Origin: Loxodes magnus
Lineage: Eukaryota > Ciliophora > Karyorelictea > Loxodida > Loxodidae
Direction of reading: 5' to 3'
DNA: 64,000 nt
Assembly (NCBI GenBank): GCA_946699065.1
Contig: CAMPDV010000091.1
Location: 434,001 to 498,000, forward strand
Below, piece by piece: positions 50,631 through 62,344 of this stretch; positions within the stretch are counted from its first letter, which is position 1, and each line of letters starts with the position of its first letter. Position numbers and translations under genes: made by a program. The notes under the pieces are model-generated. The model saw only the letters and a program-made list of their open reading frames with translations. It had not been told where the DNA came from and searched no databases.

Positions 50631-51542
50631 ATGCAAACAGATATAAATTAAGGTCAAACTGAAGATAAAGAATGATAATTTGCCAAAATTCTATTTTTAA
50701 GAAAACTTCTTAAAGCTTAATAGATAAAAAAAGTATAAGAGAGCTTCTATAGACTTCCATTGCTATTGACGAAATATGAAATACTTCCTAACTTATGCTT
50801 TCATTAGCAATTTTTCTGATAAGAATCAAGTAATTCTGAAATGTATAAATGCTCTAATAACAACAAAACAGCTATAAAAACTCTAATTTCTCATTTTGAT
50901 ACGCTTTGTTTAGATTAAAAACTTAAAAAGAATAAAATTTATAATTTTGAATTTGAAGTTTTTATTAATGATACTTGGGATTGCAAATTAGGAGTTTTTA
51001 AAAATGAAATTACTGATTTTTCGTAATGTTTTTCGGATTATTTATGTGGGTGAAGTTTTTTCTTAGGTGCAAAAGAAACTAGACATAACTCCGGAAGTGG
51101 TGGTTCTAGTTATGGATAGATAGAATATGAACTTAAATTTAATTCTAAATATAAAATAGAAATGACAGTAAATACTTGTAAAGGAGAACTTTCTTATAAA
51201 GTAAATGACTAAGATTTAGGAATAGCATTTAATGAGCCTGAATAATTTACAGATGGAGATCTGTAAGTAGCAGTAAGTTTATATCATGATGCTAGTATAA
51301 CGTTAAAAAATTACAAGATAAAAAATTGTGCTAAAAGAATTTAAAGATAAACTTAAAATAAAAGATTATTTAGTAAAACTATAATATAACTACTTATTAA
51401 ATATTTATAATATTTTAATAATTATTAAATTTTTTTACTTAGTTTTACATTTTTAAATAAGTAAACTAGCTCTATCATTTTTTATATAATATTAAATGAA
51501 ATTTCTTAAGATACTTTTTTAAATAAATTAAATAATTAATGA
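50631..51542 (+). CDS. SPRY-domain protein 3, terminal TGA lost
   Basis: ATG 50631; the SPRY domain ends near 51.33 kb. It has the same architecture as its paralogues (NDTWDCKLGVFK, CG-W-SFFLGAKETRHNSG, NTCKGELSYKVNDQDLGIAF, SITLKNYK). TGA is in frame at three sites, all read as Trp: DKE-W-QFAK, FF-W-QES and CG-W-SFF. The paralogues stop at TGA shortly after the domain, but here the next in-frame TGA is 51540-51542, giving 303 residues with a low-complexity tail. It may use that late stop, terminate otherwise, or be starting to decay. It is most similar to SPRY protein 4. Confidence 0.68.
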
Positions 51543-51957
51543 TTTACTATTATAGAAAATAATAGGTAATAAATTAAAGACTTTTAGATTAACTATCTAA
51601 ATATCTAACTATCTAAATATAAATAATAATTAAAAAAATATGAAAAAAACTAAAGATTACTTAATTATTTTAAATAAATGATTACATTTATTTTTAAGAT
51701 TTATTATGATTAACAATTAATAATCTAAAATATTTTAAATTAAACTATATATTAGTTTAGAAGCAACCATTAATTAGAATAAATATAATTAGTATAAATG
51801 CTAGTTACTTCAGAAATAAAGTATATAATTTAAAAATTTAATTTAAGTTTTTACTTTTTATTTAGGAAATATTTTTAAGTATCAATCTAATAGTTTTTTA
51901 AACATATAGTTGGAACTATTATAACCAAATTTAAACATTTTTTATTATATAAATAAC

Positions 51958-52712
51958 ATGTCTCCTATGAAATAGCAGAACTTCCAACTAAGCCAAATAG
52001 GTAACCAGACTTAAATAATTATTTCTACATGCTATAAATTGGAAAATTAGAAACTAGCAAAGAAGTTTAGATCTAAAATAAATAACTTAGTCTATTATGC
52101 TAATTATCAACAAATTAATAAATAAATAGAACTTTAAATAAGAAATAAGCTGATGGTCTCTCTTCTAATAGATGGAAATGTAGTTCAATACAATTGAAAG
52201 GAATTTAAGGCAAAACTTGGATCAGAGAATTATTAATGGAGCAAATCTAGATTAGCAAAAGAACTAAAAGAATAAAGAGAAAAACAGAATTTTTCATAAA
52301 TCTTTGCACTAAAAAGAAAAGCTAAATTCTGAAAATGAAAAAAATATGGTCACTAGATAAGAAACTGCTACAAATTTTAATCAAATTAAGATTTATCAAT
52401 AGGAAGATGTACTTAGAACTTATTTAAGATTACTACATGAAAAATGGAAGATAATAAAAAAAATTTAGCCATATTTAGAAGCTCCAAAGATTATGGATGC
52501 ACTGAGACGATTCGAGAATATATAATACGGTTTTTTTTCATATCTTTAGCTAGTTTAGAAAGCAAGAAAGTAATAAGAATTTATGACTCAGAGAAACTAG
52601 AAGAATTTGATTATTAAACCTATTAAGATAAAAAACCTTTTTAAAAACTCTAATTAGAGATTAACCAAATAAAGGTGTCGTCACTTTAATTAATCATTAT
52701 TATTATATATAT
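51958..52712 (+). pseudogene. Family A copy 7: zinc-knuckle gene with altered cysteines
   Basis: It begins MSPMKQQNFQLSQIGNQ at ATG 51958 and is closely similar to the 5' half of copy 2. The knuckle reads KFWKWKKYGHQIRNCYKF: the KYGH...C half is conserved, but the two leading cysteine positions are Phe and TGA. A YYMKNGR segment in a shifted frame corresponds to CMPNGKIY of copy 2. It ends with GTCGTCACTTTAATTAATC and ATTATTATTAT at about 52712. Frame changes suggest a pseudogene. Confidence 0.5.
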
Positions 52713-52724
52713 AATAATTTAAAT

Positions 52725-53068
52725 AGGGTGGAAAGTCCTTTCCTTCGGATGCTGCTTGGAGGCCCAGCTAGGCAACTAAAAAATGAGCGCGGACGGAGGA
52801 TAAATCAGAGGAAGAGAAACAAATAACAAGAGAAGGATGATGCGACAAGCTGGAGAACTCTGAATACCAGGAGAAAACCTTCTTCATCATAGGTCGGGGA
52901 AAGATGTACCCGTAATCGCATATTGCATCCTGTGCTTTGGAAGGAAAAATTGCAAGACGTACTGCAGGAAGAGAAAAAAGGATAGAGAGACTCATAAAAT
53001 TTTATTTTTCGACATTAAATAAAATTAATTTAAAGAGCTGTGCACCAACGAGAGTGCTACGCGCTCTA
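52725..53068 (-). repeat. Short element B with tRNA-like head (copy 5)
   Basis: The head motif is at 53068-53032 on the minus strand, with the GC-rich body extending to about 52725. The plus strand is open from ATG 52782 through the body and reads MSADGGQIRGRETNNKRRMM and later VIAYCILCFGRKNCKTYC. The ILCFG part is shared with the element at 42.5 kb. Either a short Cys-containing protein gene with the head in its 3' part, or an RNA-type retroposon. Confidence 0.5.
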
Positions 53069-53334
53069 TAATCCAATTTATTTATAGGATTTGGGATTTG
53101 AAGAATCTGATATGAGATATACTTTTGCGAAATATTTTATTTTGTTAGCATGTGAAAACTCTAAGATTATAGCAATAAAATCTGTTAATTTATAATTTGA
53201 AAATAATTGGATGTTTCTGTTAATTTCAAAATATTACTTAAGAGAGAATAAATTTCTCATTCTGTTGGTGAACTTTACATAGTTAGATTAGTTATAAATC
53301 TAATTTTTTGAAATTTAACTACTATCCCTCCAAC

Positions 53335-53622
53335 TGACATTAACGTAAGATATGATACCAGGAAGTACTCATGAGCGATGAACCGAACAAGAATCTTGGT
53401 AGGAACCAAGAGAGAAGAAAAAAACTAAAGAGGCATCAAGTAACTTTATTGATGAAAGATGTCAGATACTAAGGTCTCTTAGGAAGCATTCCATACAAGC
53501 CCTTTAGAAGACGAGACATGCAAAGGATGCTAGAACTGGAGAGGATTTCATAAAATAATTTTTTATGACTTTAAAAATTTTTATTAAAGAACGGCACGCC
53601 ATTGAGGTGCTATGAGCTTTCT
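53335..53622 (-). repeat. Short element B with tRNA-like head (copy 6)
   Basis: The head motif is at 53622-53586 on the minus strand. The body shares many blocks with the next element (CTCCAACTGA, AGAAGTACT, GGTCTCTT, CATTCCA). Confidence 0.5.
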
Positions 53623-53654
53623 AATCTTATTTATTTGATTATTTATTTATAATA

Positions 53655-53875
53655 TTTTAAATAGGGAGGAGCAATCCTCCAACTGAGATTAACTTAACTC
53701 ATAGTGTCAAGAAGTACTTCAGGAGTGACAAACTGAGGAAGAGTCTTGGCAGGTGTCAAGAGGAAAAGAACTGGAGGCATTGAGTAACTGTTGTTGAAAG
53801 ATGCCAGAAGATTAGGTCTCTTGGGGTATCATTCCAGCCATGCCCTATTAGAAGACATACTTTTATTATGAGTAC
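53655..53875 (-). repeat. Headless element B (copy 7)
   Basis: A GC-rich body closely related to 53335-53560 (AACTGAGATTAAC, AGAAGTACTTCAGGAGTGA, TTAGGTCTCTTGG). No head motif follows at its right end, so it is probably truncated. It is directly adjacent to the previous copy in the same orientation. Confidence 0.5.
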
Positions 53876-54295
53876 TTAAAAATATCATTATGCTTGGAAT
53901 TGGAAAATTACTATCAATTTATTTGCAATTTATAATTTAATCTTACGTTTAGCTAATAAATTCAATTGTTGTCCTTTTAATAAAATATTATAAAATTATT
54001 TGATTTAGTTCTGATAAATATCATAGCGATATAGATAATCAATTAGTACTTATAGTATTATATTTTTTAATTTAAACATTATTATTAGCTAATTCTGAAA
54101 TATTTTTAAAATTAATTAAAAATATAAAAAACGTTACAAACTTAATTTGCCAAAGTTGAAATTTTAATTAATTAATTTTATAAAATCTTAAAATAATTAT
54201 TATTTAATTATTACCCTTTTTTTTCTTTTTATTTATTATAAAAAATTCAAAAATATAGTTATTAAGAGTGATTATTTTAGATATAATAACATAAC

Positions 54296-55440
54296 ATAGT
54301 ATGACATAATAAATTAATGTAATGCCATTGTAATAAGTTTTTTACGAATTTAGCTTTAAAATCTGAAAATTTTCTTTTTATATTATTATTTTTTATAATT
54401 CTTGAGTCATAATAATTACCAAATTTGAACTTTTTGGTAATCCGAAATTCATGAATTTTGAATAAATGACTACATTACGAAAAATTTCATACCAGAATAA
54501 AAAATTAAATAAAGAGATTTTTTCAAGTCTTTCTTCTTAATAATAATATTTTACTTAAAGGCTAAAAAAGGATTTTGCTTTCCCCAGTATTTTCGATCTG
54601 TTTGAAGTGACCAGATTTTTTGAAATGGTTGATTTCCACGGTTTTTTTGGTAAGGAAGACTATTCGGAAACTTATTCTTTGTATGAGATTCCTTAAAAAA
54701 CTTTTCTTTTATACACTCCTGATTTGGTAAAATAGATTCTTGTTAGTTCTTATAATGTTTTTGTTTCTTCCTATTTTTTTATTTTTAACAGTTTTTAATT
54801 AAATGTCAACTTGATTGATAATATCAGCATTTATTCCTGCTAATTGATCTTTATGCTTTTTTTCTAATCTCTTTTCAATTTCTTATATTCTTTATTAAGG
54901 ATACCTAAATCATTATTAGTCTCTTATTAATCCTGACATTAAGGATTAGTACGTGTGACAATTAATTTAAGTTAGCTTCTATTTCCATTTTTACATAAAG
55001 AGATGGTGGAAGTTAAATCTGAGATCAGATTTTCTCTCGTGCAATATAATTTTTTTAGACTTATAAATCTTTAAGTAAATCAATTTCAATGCTTAGTTGA
55101 TCGTAATTGGTTAATATTTCACTTATCTAGCTTAAAAGATTCAAGATATTTCCTCTTTTTTAACTATGACTTATTTTAATTTTTCAATTTTCTCCTTTTC
55201 TGGATTACCAGGTTCGTGATTTGTTATACGGTTGCCTTAAGAACGATTTGAAGAGCTTGATTAATCGATAGCCTTTGGTTTTTATTTATAGATCTTAAGG
55301 ACTTTTCTTCTAACCTTCTTGATTTCTCCTTTTTTATAGGGTTTTCCAATCTAAATTACATTTTTTAAAGTCTTTCTTCTTCAACTTAAATAAGTTGCCT
55401 TGTTGGATAATATGAAAAGGAAGAAATATAAAATGAAAAT
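54296..55440 (-). pseudogene. Family A copy 8: diverged zinc-knuckle element
   Basis: The minus strand contains NHEPGNPEKEKIEKLKQ, matching the DEHQPLGNPELKKF segment of copies 5 and 6. It also has a coil-like stretch with IEKRLEKKHKDQLAGINAD and a FKKSGHFKQI stretch resembling a decayed knuckle. The 3' end near 54.3 kb has CATTACATTAAT and an ATTATG tail like the other copies. Reading frames change several times. Confidence 0.45.
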
Positions 55441-55870
55441 ATAAGTTAAGCTTAAGTCGAGCCTTCAATAATGAGAAACTTCATAAGCTAGACATCTCTC
55501 TTTAAGGTATTTTCACCTTATCCATGGTGGATCCTATTTTGAAAAACTTATCGACAGGGATTTCATCCAAATTTTTTACTTATAAGGATTATATTCAAAA
55601 GAATAAAGAGAGAAAGATATTGATCTATTCAGTTGAACCTCTAACCTTGAGAGATCCATAATAAATCCAAGAAGCTGAAGGAAATGCTAATGAAAAATTA
55701 CCTAAACTTAGCAGGGATTTTAAGTCTTTATTATGGATTATGCATTAATTACTTATAGTAGTTTTTTTAAAGAACTAATCAGCAGAATATCTTTATTATA
55801 TCTATAAAAAGTCGTTTAGAGAAATCAGTGCTGCAAAAATTTCTAGTCTCAAACTCTCGAAATTAATAAT
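55435..55870 (+). other. Weak plus-strand reading
   Basis: The frame from ATG 55433 includes LRYFHLIHGGSYFEKLIDRD, which looks better than background, but it has several TGA codons and no recognised domain. Left unassigned. Confidence 0.2.
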
Positions 55871-56159
55871 TATGTTTATTATATATAATTTTTTTATTGA
55901 TTATAGTGTTTTACACATCAATAGATTAACCACTTAAAAATATTGCTTATAATTTTTGAATTTTTTATTTTAACTTGAAATATAAGTTCTTACATTAGGA
56001 ATTTAAATTTATTTGGATTTTATTTTTTCTCTTTTTATAATTTAATTAAATAAAATATAATAGTTTCAATATTAAGAATATTGGGACATAGTTGCAATAG
56101 ATATAGCTTAAGCTATAAATACTATAAATATGTTGAAAAATGAAAGTTTGTAAATGACA

Positions 56160-57070
56160 ATCAAACCTTTTCTTACTTTTTCTCTATCATATATTTTTAT
56201 TTATTGTCTTGGTGAACTGTTTCTATTTTTTCCAGAAACTCTTCTAAAATTTCATCTTGCAGCTTAAACATTTCAAGACATTTTTTTAGTAATTTGGAAT
56301 GAAAATTTTTAATGAATTTGTCTATTTTAGGAATTTGATTCTTTGAGAAATGTTTATTTATAAAGTTTTAGTCATAAAGAATTATTTCTTCTTGTCTTTT
56401 TCTTTAAAGGCTTTATGACTTTCAAATTCCTCAATAATATCTGCATAGTATTAACAAACAAAAATATGATTAATTTCTGCAAAGTCTTAGCCACATAAGC
56501 AAATAATGCTATATCTAACTTTAATGTGACGATTACTGAGTTCTTATTGAAACTTATAAGAAAAGATCCTCAGTTTATTGATAAAAATAATCTCTCTAAT
56601 ATAGTGTTTGTTATACTTGGTATAAGCAATTTCAGGAAACACACTTTAATTATTTTCTATTTAGTCTATAATTCTTTTTGCTGTTGGTGTAAGTGTATTC
56701 CTGAGAGACATTCTTATGTTTTATTTTTATTTTATGAGTTATTTCTCTTTATGTATTGGCTTTATTTAACTTTGTAATATATTAATATTTTTTATGCTTT
56801 TAACTTACTCTTATCACTATTTAAAATGATATCATAATCTAAATCTGCTTTAATCTTCATATTATAACTTCATTCTTTTATTAAAATAACATATAATGTA
56901 AATCTGCTTTGTGTTATCTAATTTTTATTTTATTTTGAAAAATCTTCAGTTCTTTACTGCTATTCTTTTTTTCTAGAGCAATCATTTTTAGTTCTCTTTT
57001 GCAATTTACTGTAAGCTGATGCTTAGATTCGACTTTCTTAGTATCACTAAGAATATTTAGAGATTCAGGT
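56160..57070 (-). mobile_element. Decayed LINE-like 3' fragment with zinc-binding motif
   Basis: The minus strand at about 56.76-56.37 kb reads FPEIAYTKYNKHYIREIIF, then LSNRHIKVRYSIICLCG and EINHIFVCQYYADIIEEFES. The C-x-C-G...H-x4-C arrangement (56500-56455) after a basic stretch resembles the zinc-binding segment after the reverse transcriptase of non-LTR elements. Upstream (57.06-56.8 kb) there is coil-like and basic sequence. No reverse transcriptase catalytic motif is present and the frame changes near 56.35 kb, so at most the 3' end of a dead element remains. Confidence 0.4.
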
Positions 57071-57429
57071 AATCGATTTCTTTATCTTTGATTTTTAAAT
57101 TACTAATGATCAAATAAGAAATATTATTTTTAATTTTAAATTATTGAGCATAATTTTAATTTTTGAATCTATATTTTACATTTTAAAACTACTTTCTGTA
57201 AGATTTTTTTAAGATTTATAAATCAAAGTTTGTCTAATAATTTAAAAAGCAATTTACCTTATACTTTGCATTTTAATTTAAATAATAATAAAATAATAAA
57301 TAAATAAATGCTAAGTTTAATTATATAAACTTAGAAATGTATTTAGTTACTATTTATCTTTATAACTATAATTTTAATTAAACTAATTATTTTTATATTT
57401 AAAATTGTTACAAATTATAAAAATAATAA

Positions 57430-58145
57430 ATGGCTTCTACCTCTAATAAAGAAAATATATAAAGGCCTTTATTCTTAATTAATAAATGAAATTGCAAAAT
57501 TATAAATAGAAATAAGGATCATTAAAATTAAGTTAATGATTAAACGAAAAATTAAAAACTTACTATCAAATGCTGTGAAGATTAAGACAAGAAAATAATG
57601 TATTAAAAAAGGAAATAAACAGCAAATTGGTAGAGGAAAAGTAAATTTTCAACTAAAATAAATGGAATAGAGACTCAACATGAGTACCTTATAGACATAT
57701 CGATAATTCAATAAAAATAAATATATGAAGATCATATGGATATTGAGATCAATAATAAGAGAAATATACTAAAATATTGATTCTGTATAAAAAAGAACAC
57801 TTCTCAATGCTAATAGTTCAAATAAAATTAAAAAATAAAGGAAAAAACTTTGGACCAAATGGAGCTAAATATGCTGTTCAGAAATTACTCTAATCAATAA
57901 TGGATGGTGATAATACGATATTGGAAAAAATTTTGAAGAAACTAAAGGATGTGTGACATTCAAAGAGGAAGAAGAGTATTGAAACTCAGAGCAAGATGAA
58001 GATTGAGGTGAAGAAAAAGAAAAAAGAATATATTTAAGCAGTAACAAAGGAAGCTGCAGAAATTCTACATAAGTAAATACAATTGAACTTAAAGATGAAT
58101 AACCTAATAATAATAGATCCATTTCAATTAATTAATATTATTATA
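57430..58145 (+). pseudogene. Family A copy 9: degenerate zinc-knuckle element
   Basis: It begins MASTSNKENIQRPLFLINK at ATG 57430. The knuckle site reads LKYWFCIKKNTSQC, with one of the first two cysteines replaced and no His. A different frame carries LEKILKKLKDV and later basic segments. It ends near 58145 in an ATTATTAT tail. The first half shares spacing with copy 10. Confidence 0.45.
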
Positions 58146-58149
58146 TAAT

Positions 58150-58795
58150 TTATATAATAAAATATTTAGAAAATAAGTTAAAGCTACATAAGCAAGTTTT
58201 AAAGAACCCTAAATTTTGTGATAACTTATTTTTTAAAAAGGAAAACAATTAAAATAATGATTACTCTCTAAATTCTTTCTTTTTTATTTTAAATATTTAA
58301 ATAGATATTAACTTTTATCTTTTGACTACAAATAATTTTCTTTTTTATATAAAACTTAAAAAGATAATAACACTCTTATGTTTTAATTAAAAAGCATTAA
58401 ATTATTAAAAATGTTTAAAAATAAATTTTAATTTTATTAATTTATCTTAAAAATTGCCAACAAATTTAGTAATATTATTTTTATAAGTTATTATAATAAA
58501 TCTTATTTTAAAATTTAATAAACTAGTTAAATAATTTTAGCAGTTAGAATTAAAATAATTAAATTAAGAAAATAAAATAGACTAATTTATTAGATAAAGG
58601 GATACAATTCTTTAAAAATTTAATTTACTATTTTAAAACTTAAATTTATCAAGAACAATTCCTTTTTTTTCTTAGTTTTAAAAAATTAAAACCTAAATAA
58701 TAGTTTATAAATATCTAAATCTAAATAGCGTGAGAAAATTAAAAAATACAATATAATATATAAATTTAATACTTTATAGAATTTATAATTAAAAT
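58150..58795. other. AT-rich spacer, nothing recognised
   Basis: No supported feature. The last bases before SPRY gene 4 are not obviously similar to the flank of SPRY gene 3. Confidence 0.45.
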
Positions 58796-58803
58796 TGCCT
58801 AAA

Positions 58804-59523
58804 ATGCAAACAGATATAAATTAAGGTGAAATTGAAGATAAATAATGATAATTTGCCAAAATTCTATTTTTAAGAAAACTTCTTAAAGCTTAATAGATAA
58901 AAAAAGTATAAGAGAGCTTCTATAGACTTCCATTGCTATTGACGAAATATGAAATACTTCCTAACTTATGCTTTCATTAGCAATTTTTCTGATAAGAATC
59001 AAGTAATTCTAAAATGTATAAATGCTCTAATAACAATAAAACAGTGACTAAAATAAAATCTTCAAATTTCAATACAGTTAAAATGGAATAATAGCTTAGA
59101 AAAAATAAATTATATAATTATGAGTTTGAAGTTTTTATTAATGATACTTGGGAATGCAAATTAGGAGTTTTTAAAAATGAATTTACTGATTTTTCGTCAT
59201 GTTTTTCGGATTATTTATGTGGGTGAAGTTTTTTCTTAGGTGCAAAAGAAACTAGACATAACTCCGGAAGCGGGGGTTCTAGCTATGGATAGATAGAATA
59301 TGAACTTAAATCTAATTCTAAATATAAAATAGAAATGACAGTAAATACTTGTAAAGGAGAACTTTCTTATAAAGTAAATGACTAAGATTTAGGAATAGCG
59401 TTTAATGAGCCTGAATAATTTACAGATGGAGATCTGCAAGTAGCAGTAAGCTTGAATTTAGGATAATCTAGCATAACTCTAGTAAATAGCAAAGTAAGAA
59501 ATCCTAAAAGAAAAAATGCTTGA
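58804..59523 (+). CDS. SPRY-domain protein 4
   Basis: 239 residues, ATG 58804 to TGA 59523. Very similar at the DNA level to SPRY gene 3, but a stretch in the middle (TATKIKSSNFNTVKMEQQL...) differs and resembles paralogues 1 and 2 more, suggesting exchange among copies. TGA is read as Trp in DKQ-W-QFAK, FF-W-QES and CG-W-SFF. The SPRY strands NTCKGELSYKVNDQDLGIAF and LQVAVSLNLG are intact. It ends in a normal TGA, unlike SPRY gene 3. Confidence 0.75.
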
Positions 59524-59529
59524 ATTCTT

Positions 59530-60180
59530 AAACTTATTAAATCTAATTAAATATATGTTTTTGATGAAAAATAATTTATTCATAAATAATTTAAAGAATT
59601 ATTAATTTCTATCAGTATATTTAATTAGTGATTTGATAGATTAATCATACAAATAATAAAATATAGCTTTTAAATCAGATTTTGTTTTATTTATTTCAAT
59701 ATATTTTTAATTTTGATTCATATAATTATTTCTAATTTGAATATATTTAATAAAATAAAATTCTATATTTTAAAAAGCTTTTTTGATTTGTAAATTTTAG
59801 CTAATTTATTAAATGATAATTAAAGTGCTGCTATTAAATTTTTTAATAAAGGTTAATTTTTATAGTTATTATTTTTTATCAATAACTTAGTGATAGTTTT
59901 TTAAACAACATTTATTCAAATAAGTAAACATTATTGTAATATCAAACAACAAAAATGGGATTCATTTAAATTAATTTTGTTCTTGTATATTGAAACAATT
60001 ATGCAAGTTAATTTATTAAAATAACTAATTTTTATAAGTTAGATACAAATATAAATTTAATTTTATAAATATCAAAAATTTAATTTAGTATTAGTCATTT
60101 TTTATTTTTAAGCTAATTTCCTTCTTTATTAAAAAAATGCATTAAATCTCTTATAAAGCAAAAAAAATAGACAACCTTTA
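59530..60180. other. AT-rich spacer, nothing recognised
   Basis: No supported feature between SPRY gene 4 and family A copy 10. Confidence 0.5.
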
Positions 60181-60182
60181 CA

Positions 60183-60930
60183 ATGAATAACTAAGAAGAG
60201 ATTTAGCAATATTTTAGAAGAATAAGATCCTAAAAATTTAAGTCTTTAATCTAAAAGAAAAAATTAGAACCTTAATTTAAGCCTCGGAGAAAATTAGACA
60301 AGAATAACTAATTATAAAGTTAATCAGAAACATAAGAGGTAACTTTTCTACTAAAATAAATAGAAGGGAGATTCAATAACTTACCTCATTTACGAAATAA
60401 ATAGACTAGAAAAACTAAAATAATGAAGACTCTATGGATATTGAGGAAGATTAAAAATCTGTTTATTCATAAAAACAGATAAATATATTAAAATGTTGAT
60501 TCTGAAAAAGAAAAGACATTTGATAAAAACAGATTTAACAATTTAAAATTAATTAAAGAATTAAGGAAAATTTTAAATTTTAAAAATTGAGTCAAATATA
60601 TCGCACGCGAGAAGGTAAAATTTATAAAAGAAAATTTTACCAATAAAAAAATACATGAATCAATAAAACGGAAGTAAATAATATTATAATGAAAAAACGC
60701 TAAAATGAGTACAAAATGCATAATTCTAAAGAGCAACAATAAAATGATTATCAAAGCAAGATTAAGACTGAACTGAAGAAAAAGAATAGGCCGTAAGCTA
60801 TCAGCAATTTCGGAAGCTGTAAGGAAGTTTTTATGATCAGTACTACAATTAGACTTATCTTAAAACGTAATGATCCTAATGAAGAAGAAATCACGTTAAT
60901 CTATTATTATTATAAAATATTTTTCACGAA
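60183..60930 (+). pseudogene. Family A copy 10: degenerate zinc-knuckle element
   Basis: It begins MNNQEEIQQYFRRIRSQK at ATG 60183. The knuckle site reads KCWFWKRKDIW, where TGA occupies cysteine-like positions. A REGKIYKRKFYQ segment matches GKIYRKFF of copies 5 and 6, followed by W-IN as in those copies. It ends in ATCACGTTAATC and ATTATTATTAT near 60925. The N-terminal and C-terminal readings are in different frames. Confidence 0.45.
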
Positions 60931-61429
60931 AAATATGAAAAATGAATGTAAATTGTTTTTAATGTAATTTTATTTATAGGACTTAATATAGATTTAAAAT
61001 TAAAACTAAAGGTTTAATCGTTTTTAACAAAAATTAAACATAATTATTTTGAAATGTAGATTATTAATGTTAAAATGATTGCAAATAAATAAATTAATAA
61101 AATATAATAAATTTTAAATGGAAAAAAGAAAATTTAATTAATTATAAAATAGGATGTTTTAATAAAAATAAGTATAAGCCTAAATTTAGATTATAAGATT
61201 AACTATAATTATTTAATGAGAGATTACTTTTAAATTTTAGAATAAATTTTAATTAAGTAAATAATATTAAAAATAAGGGAATTAGATTATCTTTAAATAA
61301 AATATAGTTCATTTGTTAATTAAATCATTAAATGAGATTATAGTTGTTTTGATAATATAAAATAGAAACCTTCATTTTAACGCCTAACAGTTAAAAGAAA
61401 AAACATAATCAGAATATCTTAATAAGTAA

Positions 61430-62150
61430 TTATTTATAAATTCTTAAGTATTTAAGAAGAAAATAAAAGCTGATATTGCAGTTACAAACTATTAAAGAGC
61501 AAATTTTGAGCTTAATTTCTAGTATGACATAAAAATAAGAAAATTAAAGTATTAAATTTGAATTAAGTAATCATCTTTATTTAAAATAAATTAATATGCT
61601 ATTTGAACAAGCAGATTATATTATAAGTCAGCTAGTCGAGATAATAAAAAGTTTATTTTTTACAGTTTATCCAATAAAAATCCTATTGTGTAAATTCAGA
61701 ATTATAGACAGCAAAAATAATAAGTAAGAAAATAAGACTTAAATCCTGTTATTGTTAATTAATTATAATTTTATAAGATTCTTCTGGAAGTTTCAAAAAA
61801 ATAAAAAGGTTAAAAATTAATAAATTTTTAGTAAAAAATAAGTAAATTTTATGTTAATCATGAGGGTAATATTTATAGATTTAAGATAAAATTAATGCAA
61901 AATATTTGTTTACATTATTTTAGGAAATCTTAGGATAAGCATTAATAAACATTTAGTAGTAATCCTAATTTAAGTTCAAAATCTTATGTAAAGACATGTG
62001 AAAAGAACAGTAATAAATATTTATAATATAACAAAAAACTGAGGAAGACTGACAAACTTTTTGTTAGGAAAATTATTTTCAATAGCTTATCAAGTGATGA
62101 ACCTAATTGAAGGTAATATCACTTCATCACATTATTATTATATATAAAGC
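61430..62150 (+). pseudogene. Family A copy 11: remnant
   Basis: Mostly low-complexity coil-like sequence. HEGNIYRFK at about 61859-61885 matches the family motif, and the end at 62112-62150 (ATATCACTTCATCAC then ATTATTATTAT) matches the family 3' end. No knuckle was found. Confidence 0.4.
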
Positions 62151-62344
62151 ATGCAAATAAAATATATTAATATAAATTGAATGTGTTTAAAATAAACTAA
62201 AATATTAATTATAAAGCAAAATAATTTTATTCAAATCATAATGTATTTCATGTCTTTACAATTATTTCCTTTTGCTACATTCAATTTATTTAAAAAACAT
62301 ATTATCTAATAATAATATCTTGAAAAAATAATTTATATACAATT

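Noticed and set aside
37666-53622. Functional tRNA genes at the repeated 35-bp motif
   Set aside because: Only the acceptor/D-arm-like part is present; no anticodon arm, T-arm with TTCRA, or matching 3' acceptor strand follows.
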